Assembly (NCBI RefSeq): GCF_963576615.1
Contig: NC_088713.1
Location: 39,263,276 to 39,327,275 of the forward strand
From: Watersipora subatra
Lineage: Eukaryota; Bryozoa; Gymnolaemata; Cheilostomatida; Watersiporidae
Length of the DNA stretch: 64,000 bases
Reading direction: 5' to 3'
Shown: positions 13,405-26,400 of the stretch, piece after piece
Position numbering within the stretch: the first letter of the stretch is position 1
Layout: every line of letters starts with the position of its first letter
Program-made: the position numbers and the translations under genes
Notes under the pieces: generated by a model
The model's input: only the letters and a program-made list of their open reading frames with translations
What the model was told of the DNA's origin: nothing
Database searches by the model: none

Positions 13405-13850
13405 ACTTAATATCTAATAATAAAACCCTTGTCGTGGTTTTCTGTGCATGCGTGTATGTTTTTTATTTGTGTGTGCGTATGTACGGGTGTGTGTATGTGT
13501 GTGTGTGCGCATGTGTGTATGTTAGTCTGTCTAAACAATATCCGTTTCCTATTATGTTTTCCTTTACATTTTCTACTGATTTTATCAAAAACTTCACCCG
13601 TATAATCCGTGCATTTTGCCACTAAAATATTCGGTTTCAGAACTGGTTTCTATAAACTCTGCTTGGTTACAATCAACCAGCCTCTTAAGCACTAACCTGC
13701 TGATTATTTGATTAAAAATGAAATAATTGCCGGGCATCACAAAGTTTACTGATAGTGAGTTTATAAAAAAGTAAAGCCCAGGTGAGGCTGCATGTTACAG
13801 AGTGCAGTGCAGAAGGGTTTAAAACTAGCAAATAAATTAACTTTTATAAG
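13405..13850. repeat. Dispersed repeat with GT-rich core, copy 2
   Basis: Same architecture as 10,795-11,500: 'taataataaaaccc', a GT-rich tract at about 13,443-13,525, then a tail including 'gattaaaaatg' and 'gtgaggctgcat'. A conserved border plus microsatellite core recalls non-autonomous Helentron-like elements of molluscs, but no terminal hairpin was demonstrated. Confidence 0.55.
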
Positions 13851-14825
13851 GAGTGAAAACACATTTTAAAATTATTATCAAAAACCTAAGTATTAAAGAC
13901 TTCAGTAAAAAAACAAATATATTTATGAAGTTCTGTCAACTTACAAACTTGAGAGAAATTTCAAGAACCCAATTTAAATGGGAGACTATGTCCATGCTAG
14001 TTCAAGGTAATTCTGAATACATGGAGTCTAAACGTTTCTGCACAATGGACTTGTTTCCGGTTTATTATGAGAAAACTCGGTGATGACAAACTCTTCCCCT
14101 TTTTGAGTTAGTTATTCTCTGAACTTCAGTGGCTCCCCTATAATCTTACATGGTACTGGAGTATGCCAGGGTATGAGTATTTTCTGTAGTAGCAGTTGTA
14201 GCTCCTTCTGTCTGTCAGAAGCTACCATATGTAAAACATTCTCTCCCACAAAATTTGAACCCATGACATTAGGCTTAGTAAGTTACTAAGCCTTATGTTG
14301 GGTTACTAATAGTAACCCAACATTTCAACAGCCAAACTAATTAATTACCTAAACACTTTATGGAATATTTGTGCACAGCCTTATTCTCCGTGCTTTATCA
14401 GCCCACCGTATGATCTGTCACAAATCTCTCACTTAAGAAACAATTTGTATATTAGTTTAAACTGTTGCAATATTAATTCTAACTAATTAAAACTGTTTGA
14501 AAAAATTAATTTTTTCTATAAATTATTGTATTTATTAAAACAGTTAGAAAGAACAATATTTCCTCACAATTTTGGTTTAATATGTAGTTCCGTGTATATT
14601 ATCACACTAACTGAATGTGAACTAATCATCTCACCGCAGCCATCATTGTCGACTTAGTATGTTTAGTTTTATGTTTTGCTCTATGGGTTTATGGACTACA
14701 TTATTTCTACTCTGTTATTCTGTATTTTAGTTCTCGGAAATCCAAAGGATGTTTGCCCATCGTATTTTCACATGGAGTCGCAGATGGTAAGATTGTAAAG
14801 ATATTCATTAACTACGGTAGTTGTA

Positions 14826-16061
14826 CCCTAGGACACTTATGTATTCGTGGCATCTAACTTTCGCGTTTTCGCGGCAACAGCCTCTCGCGAAAATTTCATG
14901 AGCGAAACTAAACTATCATAACGAACGAGCGAAAATGTGAAAATAAATGGCTTTCTTCAATGATATTCACAATAAGATCGTCATATTAAAAATTCAGGCA
15001 ATTTTCGTGTGTGGTTGGCTCATTGGGCAAGTTTTGCTAAACTCATTATAGCTAGTACACCGACTGAGCAGCTTGGCAAAACAGATTAAGATAATAAGTT
15101 TTTTTTGGAAAAGCCTAGACAAATGAAGAAGATGATGATATTAGTTTAGTCATTGAATTTGTAACTGATGAGGATGACAGTCTGGTAGGGAAAGTCATAA
15201 AATTGAATAATAATTATTGTGGTGATGAATTTTATTACCAACCAAAAGCAATAACAACCCGGGGCCATGGCCACCGCGGCACCACGTGCTATAAATACTT
15301 GAATTCTAATATTAGTACAACATATTCAGTCACTGCGGCAGGGACCTTGACGTCATTGATAGTCCAGGAGACAAACTGCAGCAAGCGATCAAATTGCATT
15401 ATTGATCTCGCCTACACATTTCTACCTGCGGTTCACAAATACAAACTACCGTACTTTTCGTACGATTAGCCGCTACTTTTTTCTGATGATTTGAGCCATG
15501 CGGCTTATAGGTAGGCCTACAAGGGTGCGGATAATCACTGTGGCTTATTCTGTGGCTTTTTCTTTCACCGCTAGGGCGCACTAACGGGAATCTCCAATTA
15601 GTGCACTTCTAGCTGTGAAAGAAAATACGAAACAATGCCTCACGGTACTGTCCCGTTAGGCACTAACTTAAAAAGCGTCGGATAATACGAAGCTGTGCCG
15701 TTCTGCACTGTTCCGCTTTAAATGGCAAAGTTGCTGCCACGTTAAAAAGCTCAGTCCTTAGTTCTGCGGCCTATAGTAAGGTGTGGCTTATGTATTGTTT
15801 TATTATCGTTTTTGGAAAATAAAGCACATGCAGCTTATATAGAGGTGCGGTTTATAGTCCAAACAGTACGGTAGTCCCAAATTGAAAAATATTTCGTACC
15901 AGTGAACTGGACCTGAGGAATCTAACGTTTGTTCCATTGCATTTATTTTCACATCACTATATTTTTGCACTCATCAGAGCTGCGAAATTAAGTTCCAGCG
16001 AAATTTTACTCTGTATGCTACTCACGAAACTAAATACCAGCGAAATATAAGTGTCCTAGGG
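14826..16061. mobile_element. Tc1/mariner-type MITE, TA target duplication
   Basis: Ends are CCCTAGGACACTTAT and its reverse complement, flanked by TA on each side. Diverged subterminal sequence rich in 'gcgaaa' words is also inverted over roughly 130 bases. The related duplicate at 17,440 has the uninterrupted site 'gtagttgtctttcc', showing the pre-insertion state. The short ORF at 15,203-15,469 has no recognisable domain. No transposase is present, so the element is non-autonomous. Confidence 0.7.
15449..15871. mobile_element. Nested mariner-type MITE
   Basis: A second element lies inside the first. Its ends, ccgtacttttcg... and ...cagtacgg, are inverted and flanked by TA. The 'accgtactnttyggactataa.ccgcac' type of end matches a widespread family of TA-inserting MITEs in animals, named from memory. 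Its interior contains repeated 'gcggctta' and 'gtggctta' words. Confidence 0.65.
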
Positions 16062-16609
16062 TATTTCCATGTATGAAATGCCTTTGTATCCCTCGAAAGT
16101 TACCAAAATCAGTTATAATGAAATTAAGTGCATGAAAGTCTTGTTTAACAAGTTGGAGATGACTTTTCCTTAACATAAATAAGTAAAATAATCAATGTTC
16201 TATAGATTTTGTACAACTAACTGACTGCCATCAGAAATTCTACATAATTTTCTATTGCAAGTTTTCTTCAAATCTTTGATGTTTTGTAGAATTGCTTTCT
16301 CATGGACGAGGCAACTACTAATTTTATAGTAACCTAACTCAGCTAGAGGTTATATTTATCATGAGAAGACAATTCAAATTTTCCTTCTGAATTGTAATCA
16401 TTAGATGCAAGGAGTCGAAAATTAGAAAAATTCTTTTTTATAAGTGTGCAATAATTTGGTTGTGAATGCAAAAACTTATACTAAAATCAAGTTGCCCGGT
16501 TTTTTAAAGTTACTTTTAAAATTTAAAAAAAGTTTTGTTATGCAATCACAGTAAGCAGATCGGTCTAGCTGAAATCTCCATGTGTACTACAGGGTTGCTA
16601 TTTGCTAGA

Positions 16610-17950
16610 GGTTGGATCAATTGGTGTAGCGGTGAGCATATCTGACTACAGAGCTGATGGCTGGGAGTTCCGATACTGCCCAATACAATCTTACTTTTAT
16701 CAAACTCTAGCTTCAGATGGACATACATGGCTCTTATTATGGTAAACATTGAGCATATAGTTATTATCCGTGCTTTATTGACATACCCTATGATTTTACA
16801 TGGTCCTGAAGTCTGCCAGGGTGCAAGTATTTACTGTAATAGGAGTGTGTATGTCCCCTGACGTGTCGGAAGTTACCGTTAGATGTACAAGTTTAATTCC
16901 CACATAATCTTAACTGATGACATACGGCTTTGTAACCTAACACTCTAACATTCAAACTAATCAACTACCTAAATATTGTGGCACAATTGTGCACAGTATT
17001 ACTCTCTCTCTGCTTTATCAGCATGCCTTATGAGCACTAACAGTTCTTTCACGTACGAAACATTTGGTATATTAGTTTAACCTGTTGCAATATTAACTCT
17101 AACAAATTAACAAGATTTACAAAGATAATTTCCTCTTTAATTAATATTATTTGTTAAAACGGTTACAAAGATTAATATCTCTCCATAGTTTCGAATTAAT
17201 AGGTAGATCTGTGTTTATTGTTACACTAACTAAATGTAAAGCTATTGTCTTACCACAGCTGCCATTGTCAACTTTGCATGCTGAGTTCTATGTTTTGCTT
17301 TATGGATTTACCAAGGCTACATTCTTTCTACACTATCATTCTGTATTTTGGTTCTCAGAACGCCAAAGGGTGTCAGCCCATCGTATTTTCACATAGAGTA
17401 TCAGATGGTAAGATTTTTAAGAAAGCCATTAAGTACAGTAGTTGTCTTTCCATGCATGAAATTTCTTTGTTTTCCTTGAAAGTTACCAAAATCTGTTATG
17501 AAGTTTGGTGCATAAAAGTTTGTTTGGTATGTTGCCGATGACATTTACTTAATAAAAGTAAAATTGTAATTTCTTAAACTTTTTTACAAATAACTGTTAG
17601 CCACCAGCAATTTTAAATAATTTACTATCGCAGGTTTTCTTCAAGTCTTGGATGTTTTGTAGTTGCTTTCTCATGGACCAAGCAACTAATAATTTTAAAG
17701 TCACCTAACTCAGCTAGAGGTTATATTTATCATAAGAAGATAATTCCAACTTTTACTCATATTTTTAGTCGCTAGATGCAAGGAATTGAAAATTAGATCA
17801 TATCAATTTAAGTGTATTTATATACTTTTATTGTAAATGTAGAAACTTAAGGTAAATTCAATTTGCTAAACCTTTTAAATTTAACTTCATAATTTTAAAA
17901 CAAATCTTGCGTGTCTGAGTTGGGTGGACTAGCTAGAATCTACATGTGTG
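16610..17950. repeat. Duplicated block, right copy, with SINE-like head
   Basis: Starts with a tRNA-like head (ttggtgtagcggtgagcat...gggagttccgatac) and continues with the same sequence as 14,100-16,560 without the MITE. The short ORFs at 17,151 and 17,245 lie inside this repeat and have no support. Confidence 0.6.
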
Positions 17951-18127
17951 CTAGAGGGTTGCTATTTGAACTTGTGAGTTTTCATATTCATATCAGACAA
18001 AATAATAACACAAAGTATTGTCAAGGTAATTCCTGTGGAATAGAGGCTACTGAGTCTAACTGCGTATAAGTGAGTTCAGTTTGACAAGAAATTGAAATGT
18101 CATACTGTATTGTTGTTTGGTTTGTAG

Positions 18128-18308
18128 TGGGACATGATTAAACAGGAAGTTGGAAAGATAGAAAAAAGGACGCTGAGCAAATTAGTTAAAATATTTTTTC
18201 TACGTTGATGAAATGCCATTTGGGAACTTGTTTGAGTTTTTTGAGCACATGTTGGGGATAAAGGACCAGCCACACATTCACCTCGTTTATTATGAAGACC
18301 TTATTTTG
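18128..18308 (+). pseudogene. SULT-like fragment 2
   Basis: A good acceptor (pyrimidine-rich, ending TTTGTAG) and donor (TTTTG/GTAAGC) bound this exon. The first part reads TLSKLVKIFF, then at a run of six T the frame must change by one base to reach DEMPFGNLFEFFEHM and HIHLVYYEDL. The change could be a real mutation or a homopolymer sequencing error. Confidence 0.5.
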
Positions 18309-18339
18309 GTAAGCATGGTCTGCTAAAGAGTGTTATTAT

Positions 18340-18740
18340 ATTCACTTTTAGCTGATTGAAGCCAACTTTGTGTTGGTGCTAGTAGTAAGCAATGCTAACT
18401 CTATGCAGGAAAATTAGATAACTCCAATGTGCTGTTATTTTTGGAACTTTCATGAGTGGGTATGATCAGTTTGATGTGTAAAAAATTGTCTCACTGTATT
18501 TGTTCAAATCGGATCAAAGCTAACTTTTTTCTGGAGCTACTAGTAGGCATTGCTAACTCTATGGAACAACATGAGATAACTCCAATGTGTTATTTGTTTG
18601 GATAACTGCGTTGACTTGCTAAGTTTTATCCGCTAGCGACTCTTTCATTGCATTAGTTTGAATCTGGTAGAGGCTAACTTTGTGCTGGTGCGACTAGAAA
18701 GATATGCGATCTCTATTGAAAAATATAAGATAACTCCAAC
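18340..18740. repeat. Three imperfect tandem units
   Basis: Units carrying 'ggctaacttt.tgctgg', 'gctaactctat' and 'gataactccaa' recur about every 130-150 bases, the same family as 1,540-1,940. Confidence 0.55.
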
Positions 18741-19598
18741 GGGCTATCACGATAAAATAGGTAATTTAAAATAAAGCTTAGAACCTGTAACTGTAAGTGT
18801 CGCTGCTATTTGATATGTTTCGTTCCTGTGTGGTGCATAAACTGGAAAGTCAAGACTTATATACTGTAACCAATACCAATACCAATCCTGACTAATACCA
18901 AGACTTTCCATGCTTCAAATGGATTCAGAGTTGCTTCCAATCTAAAGCATAGAAACGGTGAAATTCAAAGGCCTCTGACCATATTTCTCTTTGCTAACTT
19001 AATGTGAAAAATTTTGCTCTCAGACCGCTATTCAACATTATAGAAACACTCACTGCTGATGAATCCCTATTTATAATACATTGCTAAACTGATGCCAGTA
19101 AAGTTACAAAAAATATCAGCATTGCAACAAATTGCAGGCAGACATCCTAGCTTAGTGCAAGTATTTAACTACAAATGAATTGGAAGCTGACCGTGACATG
19201 AAAGTGAGTTTACCTTAAAAAATTTGGTTTTGTGGAGTGCATCGTAAATCATTGGAAGATTTATACAGTGCTACTGCGATTTGTTGAAATAATAGCACGC
19301 AAGTTCGTTTGCACTGGAAAACTTTGAACCCACTTGACATAAGGAAACACTATGATAGCTTTGTAGTTATGAGTGGTCAGAGACCAACCAGGCAAGAAAG
19401 TTTTAGTCAAAACATGACAATTGCAGTTAATATCGGATATCTGTTCTCATCTCCATTAACTCTTCTTTATAAATTTTAATTAAAATGCAAGTGCGTCTCT
19501 TGCAAGGAAAGATCGTTTACTCAGATCATCAGTACCATTTTTATTACCAATTTTAAATATTTCTATGTGATTGTAGATTCTGGTAGGCACATGGTTAG

Positions 19599-19775
19599 TT
19601 CATGGGTGCTAAAAGATCTCCAGAACAAGTTCAAGAGATTGCTGGAGCTACCAGCTTCTCTGAGATGAAACAAGGAAAATATGAGCATGGCTTTTCTGGA
19701 AGTGGTACGTTTATACAAGACTGCAAATGTTACATTAGCAGGGCACCTCAAAAACTACCTATAAGGCTATGTTGA
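19599..19775 (+). pseudogene. SULT-like fragment 3
   Basis: An open frame of 58 codons carries GAKRSPEQVQEIAGATSFSE, matching the late SULT helix and TSF-MK motif. A possible donor (AGTG/GTACGT) follows at 19,705; without splicing the frame ends at TGA 19,773-19,775. It is preceded directly by an in-frame TAG unless the acceptor is that same TAG. Confidence 0.45.
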
Positions 19776-20250
19776 TGTTTATGTCAAGTTGTGGAGAAAA
19801 CAACTCATTTAATAATAATTCTTGTTTATTTTTATTATTTACCAGCACCATCATCTCCTAGTTATGAACGTGAAGGTTTTCGAGTTGTAGCTATAAACGA
19901 CGCTTAAATTTTGCTTATTTAGAAAACTTACAACTTTATACAGTGTAAATTTTAAAAGAAAAGCAGCAGCCGAATTTTGCTCTTAAGTTGTGTTTCTAAT
20001 ATCACCCGATTTGTTGTGTTGCAGTGAAAATTCTACCAGTGGAATTTCCAAATTAATATCCTTCGTTGTTTCGGGACGTCATTCTATCGTTGTCTGCCAT
20101 CTTTATGGACAACTTTTATCATTAAAAACACGGATCTTCTGCAATTAATTATTGCAATCAATGCTTTTGTTTGCAAATATTTTATTTTAGTATTAAAACA
20201 ACACCGAAAAATACTACTAATCAGGAGAATGACGATCGTTTTCTACAAAG

Positions 20251-20289
20251 ATGGCAGCTGTTTCGTGGACGAGGGCATGTGCTAACAGG
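20251..20289 (+). CDS. Possible first exon, MAAVSWTRACANR
   Basis: A good start context (ACAAAGATGGCAGC) opens a frame with a basic, amphipathic N-terminus of the sort seen on mitochondrial presequences, up to a possible donor AGG/GTGATT. Its phase (0) does not match the phase-1 exon at 20,431; a weaker donor at 20,279 (T/GTGCTA) would match. It may be a 5' exon of the small gene described next, or unrelated. Confidence 0.3.
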
Positions 20290-20430
20290 GTGATTACGCA
20301 ACAAAAACGATGGATTTTAGTACTTTTTCTGTAATTTCTAATTACATGTACATTTTACTAATTATTGCATGATTGCAATAATATGATATTTCGCAAATGA
20401 TTGTATTCATACATTGCTACTGTTTTGTAG

Positions 20431-23400
20431 CTCATACAGATAAGGAGAACATGAAGTGTACATTGACACGTATGTTTAGGAGAGGTAAGAAAAATTCATA
20501 AACAGCCTAATACATTTTGGTTTTTGAACCAAAATCAATTGTTTAATTAAAAACAGGTTATTCGAACAGTAAAATGAACCTTCCTAACTTTGTAAACTGT
20601 TTAAATAATGGAAATTTTTACCAGCACTAAAAGCAACTTTTTCAAATCTAGCTATTTTATTTTAAAAAGTGTGTAATAAGTGTAAATGTGTGCGCTTATA
20701 TGTTTTTATAAATACTCTATTCATAGCTAGTATGGGAACTGCTTCTAAGGAACTATAGAAATGGTAGTGTAATGGTTAACACTTAAGACAGTAGAGTGGT
20801 AGGTCAGTGGTTCTAGCCCTGATACAGGATGTTTTCAATTGCTCCTGTAGTAAAGAAAACGATGCTGCACAAACTTCTTTAGATATGCTGTAGTGAAATC
20901 TTTGTTTGGATTATTTAGACCAAAATCAATAGGAGCAGATTGTGAAAGCCATAACCCCGGCCTTTGGCAGAAAATGCTTTTTTCACAAAATAAAATATTC
21001 TTTGTGAAATAAAAATGTATAGCGATAGGTTAAATCTTTAATATCTGGATACACTACATAAAATACAACCTGCAGTTCCTATTTTATAAACCACAACAAA
21101 GACATCTGCAAAAAATGATCCGGCGCAGAAGATAACGATAGTAGTATGTAGAGAGCAGATCTACACAAAAAAGTGACGGATCCAGCGGGGGGATAGAAAA
21201 AGGGGGTTGCGAATTAAATTGGCTAGGGGTGTAGATTGAATTGGGTGGAGTTGAATGAGATGTTGGGGTTTGGGGGGAAATTGTGGTGTAGAGTAGGGGG
21301 TTGAATTCGAGGGGGTATGGATCCGCTCCCGGCGTAATCGGCGGATTATCTGTGGATGAGTCATCCGATTAGTGGGGGATGAGTCATCCGATTAAACGTG
21401 GATTATCGCGGGATTAGTCGGGGGAATCGTTGCGGATTAGTCGGCCGAATCGTCGCGGATTATCGGTGGATTAGTGGGGGGTGAATATCTGGGACATCGA
21501 GGGCTGGTTGGTTTTCCGGAGTGGATCTCGCGGATTATCGAGGAGAGCGAGAGATTACCGGATGAGTGAGGGGGTTAATATCTGGGACACCGAGGGGTTG
21601 ATTTTCCAAGTAATACAAGCAAATAAGACTGACGAAAATAACAATAATGAGATTGCTTTGCAATTCGTTATCGAGTGCAAGGGGGAGCGTGTGACATTAT
21701 GTTCAATCATCAATCCTCAAATGTATAACATTTCCTCATCGTTTCAATGGAGCGTACCAGCTCTCATGATCTTGGATCGAAATGAAATTTATAAAGAGTC
21801 TAGGTCTTCTTCAGAATTGAAACTATTTAAAATTGATGGAGCCTGCAATCTGAAGGAATTTAGAGAGAAAATAAGCAAGGATTACAATCTCTGTATATCA
21901 AGACATTGATTACTTGAGGAAACTGTTCGGTGATAAAATTTTGGTGAAGGAATTGTTAATATGATTGCATTTTATAGTGATTATATGTTGTTATATCGTA
22001 CAGGATTGAATTTACTATTAACGGATGATTTACCGAATATAAGTTTTGTATAACTTACAATATTTTGCAATTTCGCATGAGATGAATCTAAGAAAGATTT
22101 GGTTGATTGTACAATTCTCAATGTTTTAAAATGTTGATTGGAATAAATTTACAAAAGATTCAGTTACTCTCACTACGAAGTCTATATACAACACAATTTT
22201 TTGATTTTCGAAGTTGAGAGATCATCATGAGTAATCAGTATATTGAGAATTATTCCATGAAGTGGTAAAGCACCCATGGATCTTTTAATTAGATTAAACT
22301 AGTAGACTCGCTAGTTCCATGCACTGTGAGAGATCATCATGAGTAATCAGTATATTGAGAATTATTCCATGAAGTGGTAAAGCACCCATGGATCTTTTAA
22401 TTAGATTAAACTAGTAGACTCGCTAGTTCCATGCACTGTGAGAGATCATCATGAGTAATCAGTATATTGAGAATTATTCCATGAAGTGGTAAAGCACCCA
22501 TGGATCCTTTAATTGGATTAAACTAGTAGACTTGCTAGTTCCATGCACCGTGAGAAATCATGATGAGTAATCAGTATATTGAGAACTATTCCATGAAGTG
22601 GTAAAGCACCCATGGATCTTTTAATTAGATTAAACTAGTAGACTCGCTAGTTCCATGCACCGTGAGAGATCATCATGAGTAATCAGTATATTGAGAATTA
22701 TTCCATGAAGTGGTAAAGCACCCATGGATCCTTTAATTGGATTAAACTAGTAGACTTGCTAGTTCCATGCACCGTGAGAGATCATCATGAGTAATCAGTA
22801 TATTGAGAATTATTCCATGAAGTGGTAAAGCACCCAAGGATCCTTTAATTAGATTAAACTAGTAAACTTGCTAGTTCCATGCACCGTGAGAGATCATCAT
22901 GAGTAATCAGTATATTGAGAATTATTCCATGAAGTGGTAAAGCACCCATAGATCCTTTAATTAGATTAAACTAGTACACTTGCTAGTTCCATGCACCGTA
23001 CACTCCTGATGATCTCTTACAGTACTTTATAATAATTGTACACATACTTATTCTCTGTACTTTATTAACACTCATGATGATCTCTTACAGTACTTTATAA
23101 TAATTGTACACATACTTATTTTCAGTACTTTATTAACACTCCTAATGATCTCTTACAGTACTTTATAATAATTGTACATATACTTATTCTCTGTACTTTA
23201 TTAACACTCCTGATGATCTCTTACTACACTTTATAATAATTGTACATATACTTATTCTCAGTACTTTATAACCACTCCTAATGATCTCTTACAGTACTTT
23301 ATAATAATTGTACATATACTTATTCTCAGTACTTTATTAACACCCCTAATGATCTCTTACAGTACTTTATAACAATTGTACATATACTTATTCTCAGTAC

Positions 23401-26400
23401 TTTATTAACACTCCTGATGATCTCTTACAGTACTTTATAATAATTGTACATATACTTATTCTCTGTACTTTATTAACACTCCTAATGATCTCTTACAGTA
23501 CTTTATAATAATTGTACATATACTTATTCTCTGTACTTTATTACCACTCCTGATGATCTCTTACAGCACTTTATAATAATTGTACATATACTTATTCTCA
23601 GTACTTTATTAACACTCCTGATGATCTCTTACAGCACTTTATAATAATTATACATATACTTATTATCAGTACTTTATTAACACTCCTGATGATCTCTTAC
23701 AGCACTTTATAATAATTGTACATATACTTATTCTCAGTACTTTATTAACACTCCTGATGATCTCTTACAGCACTTTATAATAATTGTACATATACTTATT
23801 CTCAGTACTTTATTAACACTCCTGATGATCTCTTACAGCACTTTATAATAATTGTACATATACTTATTCTCTGTACTTTATTAACACTCCTGATGATCTC
23901 TTACAGCACTTTATAATAATTGTACATATACTTATTCTCTGTACTTTATTAACACTCCTGATGATCTCTTACAGCACTTTATAATAATTGTACACATACT
24001 TATTCTCTGTACTTTGTTAACACTCCTGATGATCTCTTAATACACTTTATAATAATTGTACATATACTTATTCTCAGTACTTTATTAACACTCCTGATGA
24101 TCTCTTAATACACTTTATAATAATTGTACATATACTTATTCTCTGTACTTTATTAACACTCCTGATGATCTCTTACAGCACTTTATAATAATTGTACATA
24201 TACTTATTCTCTGTACTTTATTAACACTCTTGATGATCTCTTACTACACTTTATAATAATTGTACATATACTTATTCTCTGTACTTTATTAACACTCCTG
24301 ATGATCTCTGACAGCACTTTATAATAATTGTACATATACTTATTCTCTGTACTTTATTAACACTCTTGATGATCTCTTACAGCACTTTATAATAATTGTA
24401 CACATACTTATTCTCAGTACTTTATTAACACTCCTGATGATCTCTTACAGCAATTTAGAATAATTGTACACATACTTATTCTCTGTACTTTATTAACACT
24501 CTTGATGATCTCTTACTACACTTTATAATAATTGTACACATACTTATTCTCTGTACTTTATTAACACTCCTGATGATCTCTTACAGCACTTTATAATAAT
24601 TGTACATATACTTATTCTCTGTACTTTATTAACACTCTTGATGATCTCTTACTACACTTTATAATAATTGTACATATACTTATTCTCTGTACTTTATTAA
24701 CACTCCTGATGATCTCTGACAGCACTTTATAATAATTGTACATATACTTATTCTCTGTACTTTATTAACACTCTTGATGATCTCTTACAGCACTTTATAA
24801 TAATTGTACACATACTTATTCTCAGTACTTTATTAACACTCCTGATGATCTCTTACAGCAATTTAGAATAATTGTACACATACTTATTCTCTGTACTTTA
24901 TTAACACTCTTGATGATCTCTTACTACACTTTATAATAATTGTACACATACTTATTCTCTGTATTTAATTAACACTCTTGATGGTCTTTTACTACACTTT
25001 ATAATAATTGTACACATACTTATTCTTTGTACTTTTTTACCACACCTGATGATCTCTTACAGCACTTTATAATAATTGTACATATACTTATTCTCAGTAC
25101 TTTATTAACACTCTTGATGATCTCTTACAGCACTTTATAATAATTGTACATATACTTATTCTCAGTACTTTATTAACACTCTTGATGATCTCTTACAGCA
25201 CTTTATAATAATTGTACACATACTTATTCTCAGTACTTTATTAACACTCCTAATGATCTCTTACAGTACTTTATAATAATTGTACATATACTTATTCTCT
25301 GTACTTTATTAACACTCCTGATGATCTCTTACAGCACTTTATAATAATTGTACACATACTTATTCTCTGTACTTTATTAACACTCCTGATGATCTCTTAC
25401 AGCAATTTAGAATAATTGTACACATACTTATTCTCTGTACTTCATTAACACTCTTGATGATCTCTTACTACACTTTATAATAATTGTACACATACTTATT
25501 ATCTGTACTTTGTTAACACACCTGATGATCTCTTACAGCACTTTATAATGATTGTACATATACTTATTCTCTGTACTTTATTAACACCCCTAATGATCTC
25601 TTACAGCACTTTATAATAATTGTACATATACTTATTCTCTGTACTTTATTAACACTCTTGATGATCTCTTACAGCACTTTATAATAATTGTACATATACT
25701 TAATATTTGTACTTTATTAACACTCTTGATGAACTCTTACAGCACTTTATAATAATTGTACATATACTTATTATCTGTACTTTAATAACACTCCTGATGA
25801 TCTCTTACTACACTTTATAATAATTGTACACATACTTATTCTCAGTACTTTATTAACACTCCTGATGATCTCTTACAGGACTTTATAATAATTGTACATA
25901 TACTTATTCTCTATACTTTATTAACACTCCTGATGATCTTTTACAGCACTTTATAATAATTGTACATATACTTATTCTCTGTACTTTATTAACCCTACTG
26001 ATGATCTCTTACAACATTTTATAATAATTGTACACATACTTATTCTCTGTACTTTATTAACACTCCTGACGATCTCTTACAGCACTTTATAATAATTGTA
26101 CATATACTTATTCTCTGTACTTTATTAACACTTTTGATGATCTCTTACAGCACTTTATAATAATTGTACACATACTTATTCTCTGTACTTTAATAACACT
26201 CCTGATGATCTCTTACAGCACTTTATAATAATTGTACATATACTTATTCTCTGTACTTTATTGACACTCCTGATGATCTCTTACAGCACTTTATAATAAT
26301 TGTACACATACTTATTCTCTCTACTTTATTAACACTCCTGATGATCTCTTACAGCAATTTAGAATAATTGTACACATACTTATTCTCTGTACTTTATTAA

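Larger units (their letters stand above)
14100..16560. repeat. Duplicated block, left copy (interrupted)
   Basis: The left member of a tandem pair with 16,610-17,950. It aligns as 14,100-14,825 plus 16,062-16,560, with a 1.24-kb element inserted between. Shared phrases include 'ggttttcttcaa', 'ttgctttctcatgga' and 'ctcagctagaggttatatttatcat'. The first half is also related to 880-1,500. Confidence 0.65.
10422..19775 (+). pseudogene. Sulfotransferase (SULT-family) remnant
   Basis: Three exon-like fragments lie in SULT order on one strand. At 10,422-10,613 an ATG opens a frame resembling a SULT N-terminus and runs into YKLKSDDLLLTSYMK, matching the segment that normally leads into the PAPS-binding SYPKSGTTW loop. 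At 18,128-18,308 the frame contains EMPFGNLFEFFEHM and HIHLVYYEDL, the conserved region before the YED motif, ending at GTAAGC. At 19,599-19,775 it has GAKRSPEQVQEI and ATSFSEMK, the late SULT helix. Lesions: an in-frame TAG at 10,467-10,469, a loop degraded to SYMKIVGTKS then a stop, a one-base frame change at a T6 run near 18,195-18,200, and an in-frame TAG just before 19,599. The middle exons were not found; repeats fill the gaps. Family assignment rests on motif memory, not a search. Confidence 0.5.

Noticed and set aside
15203..15469. 88-codon ORF inside the Tc1-type MITE
   Set aside because: Too short for a transposase, no DDE or helix-turn-helix features, and it runs into the nested MITE.
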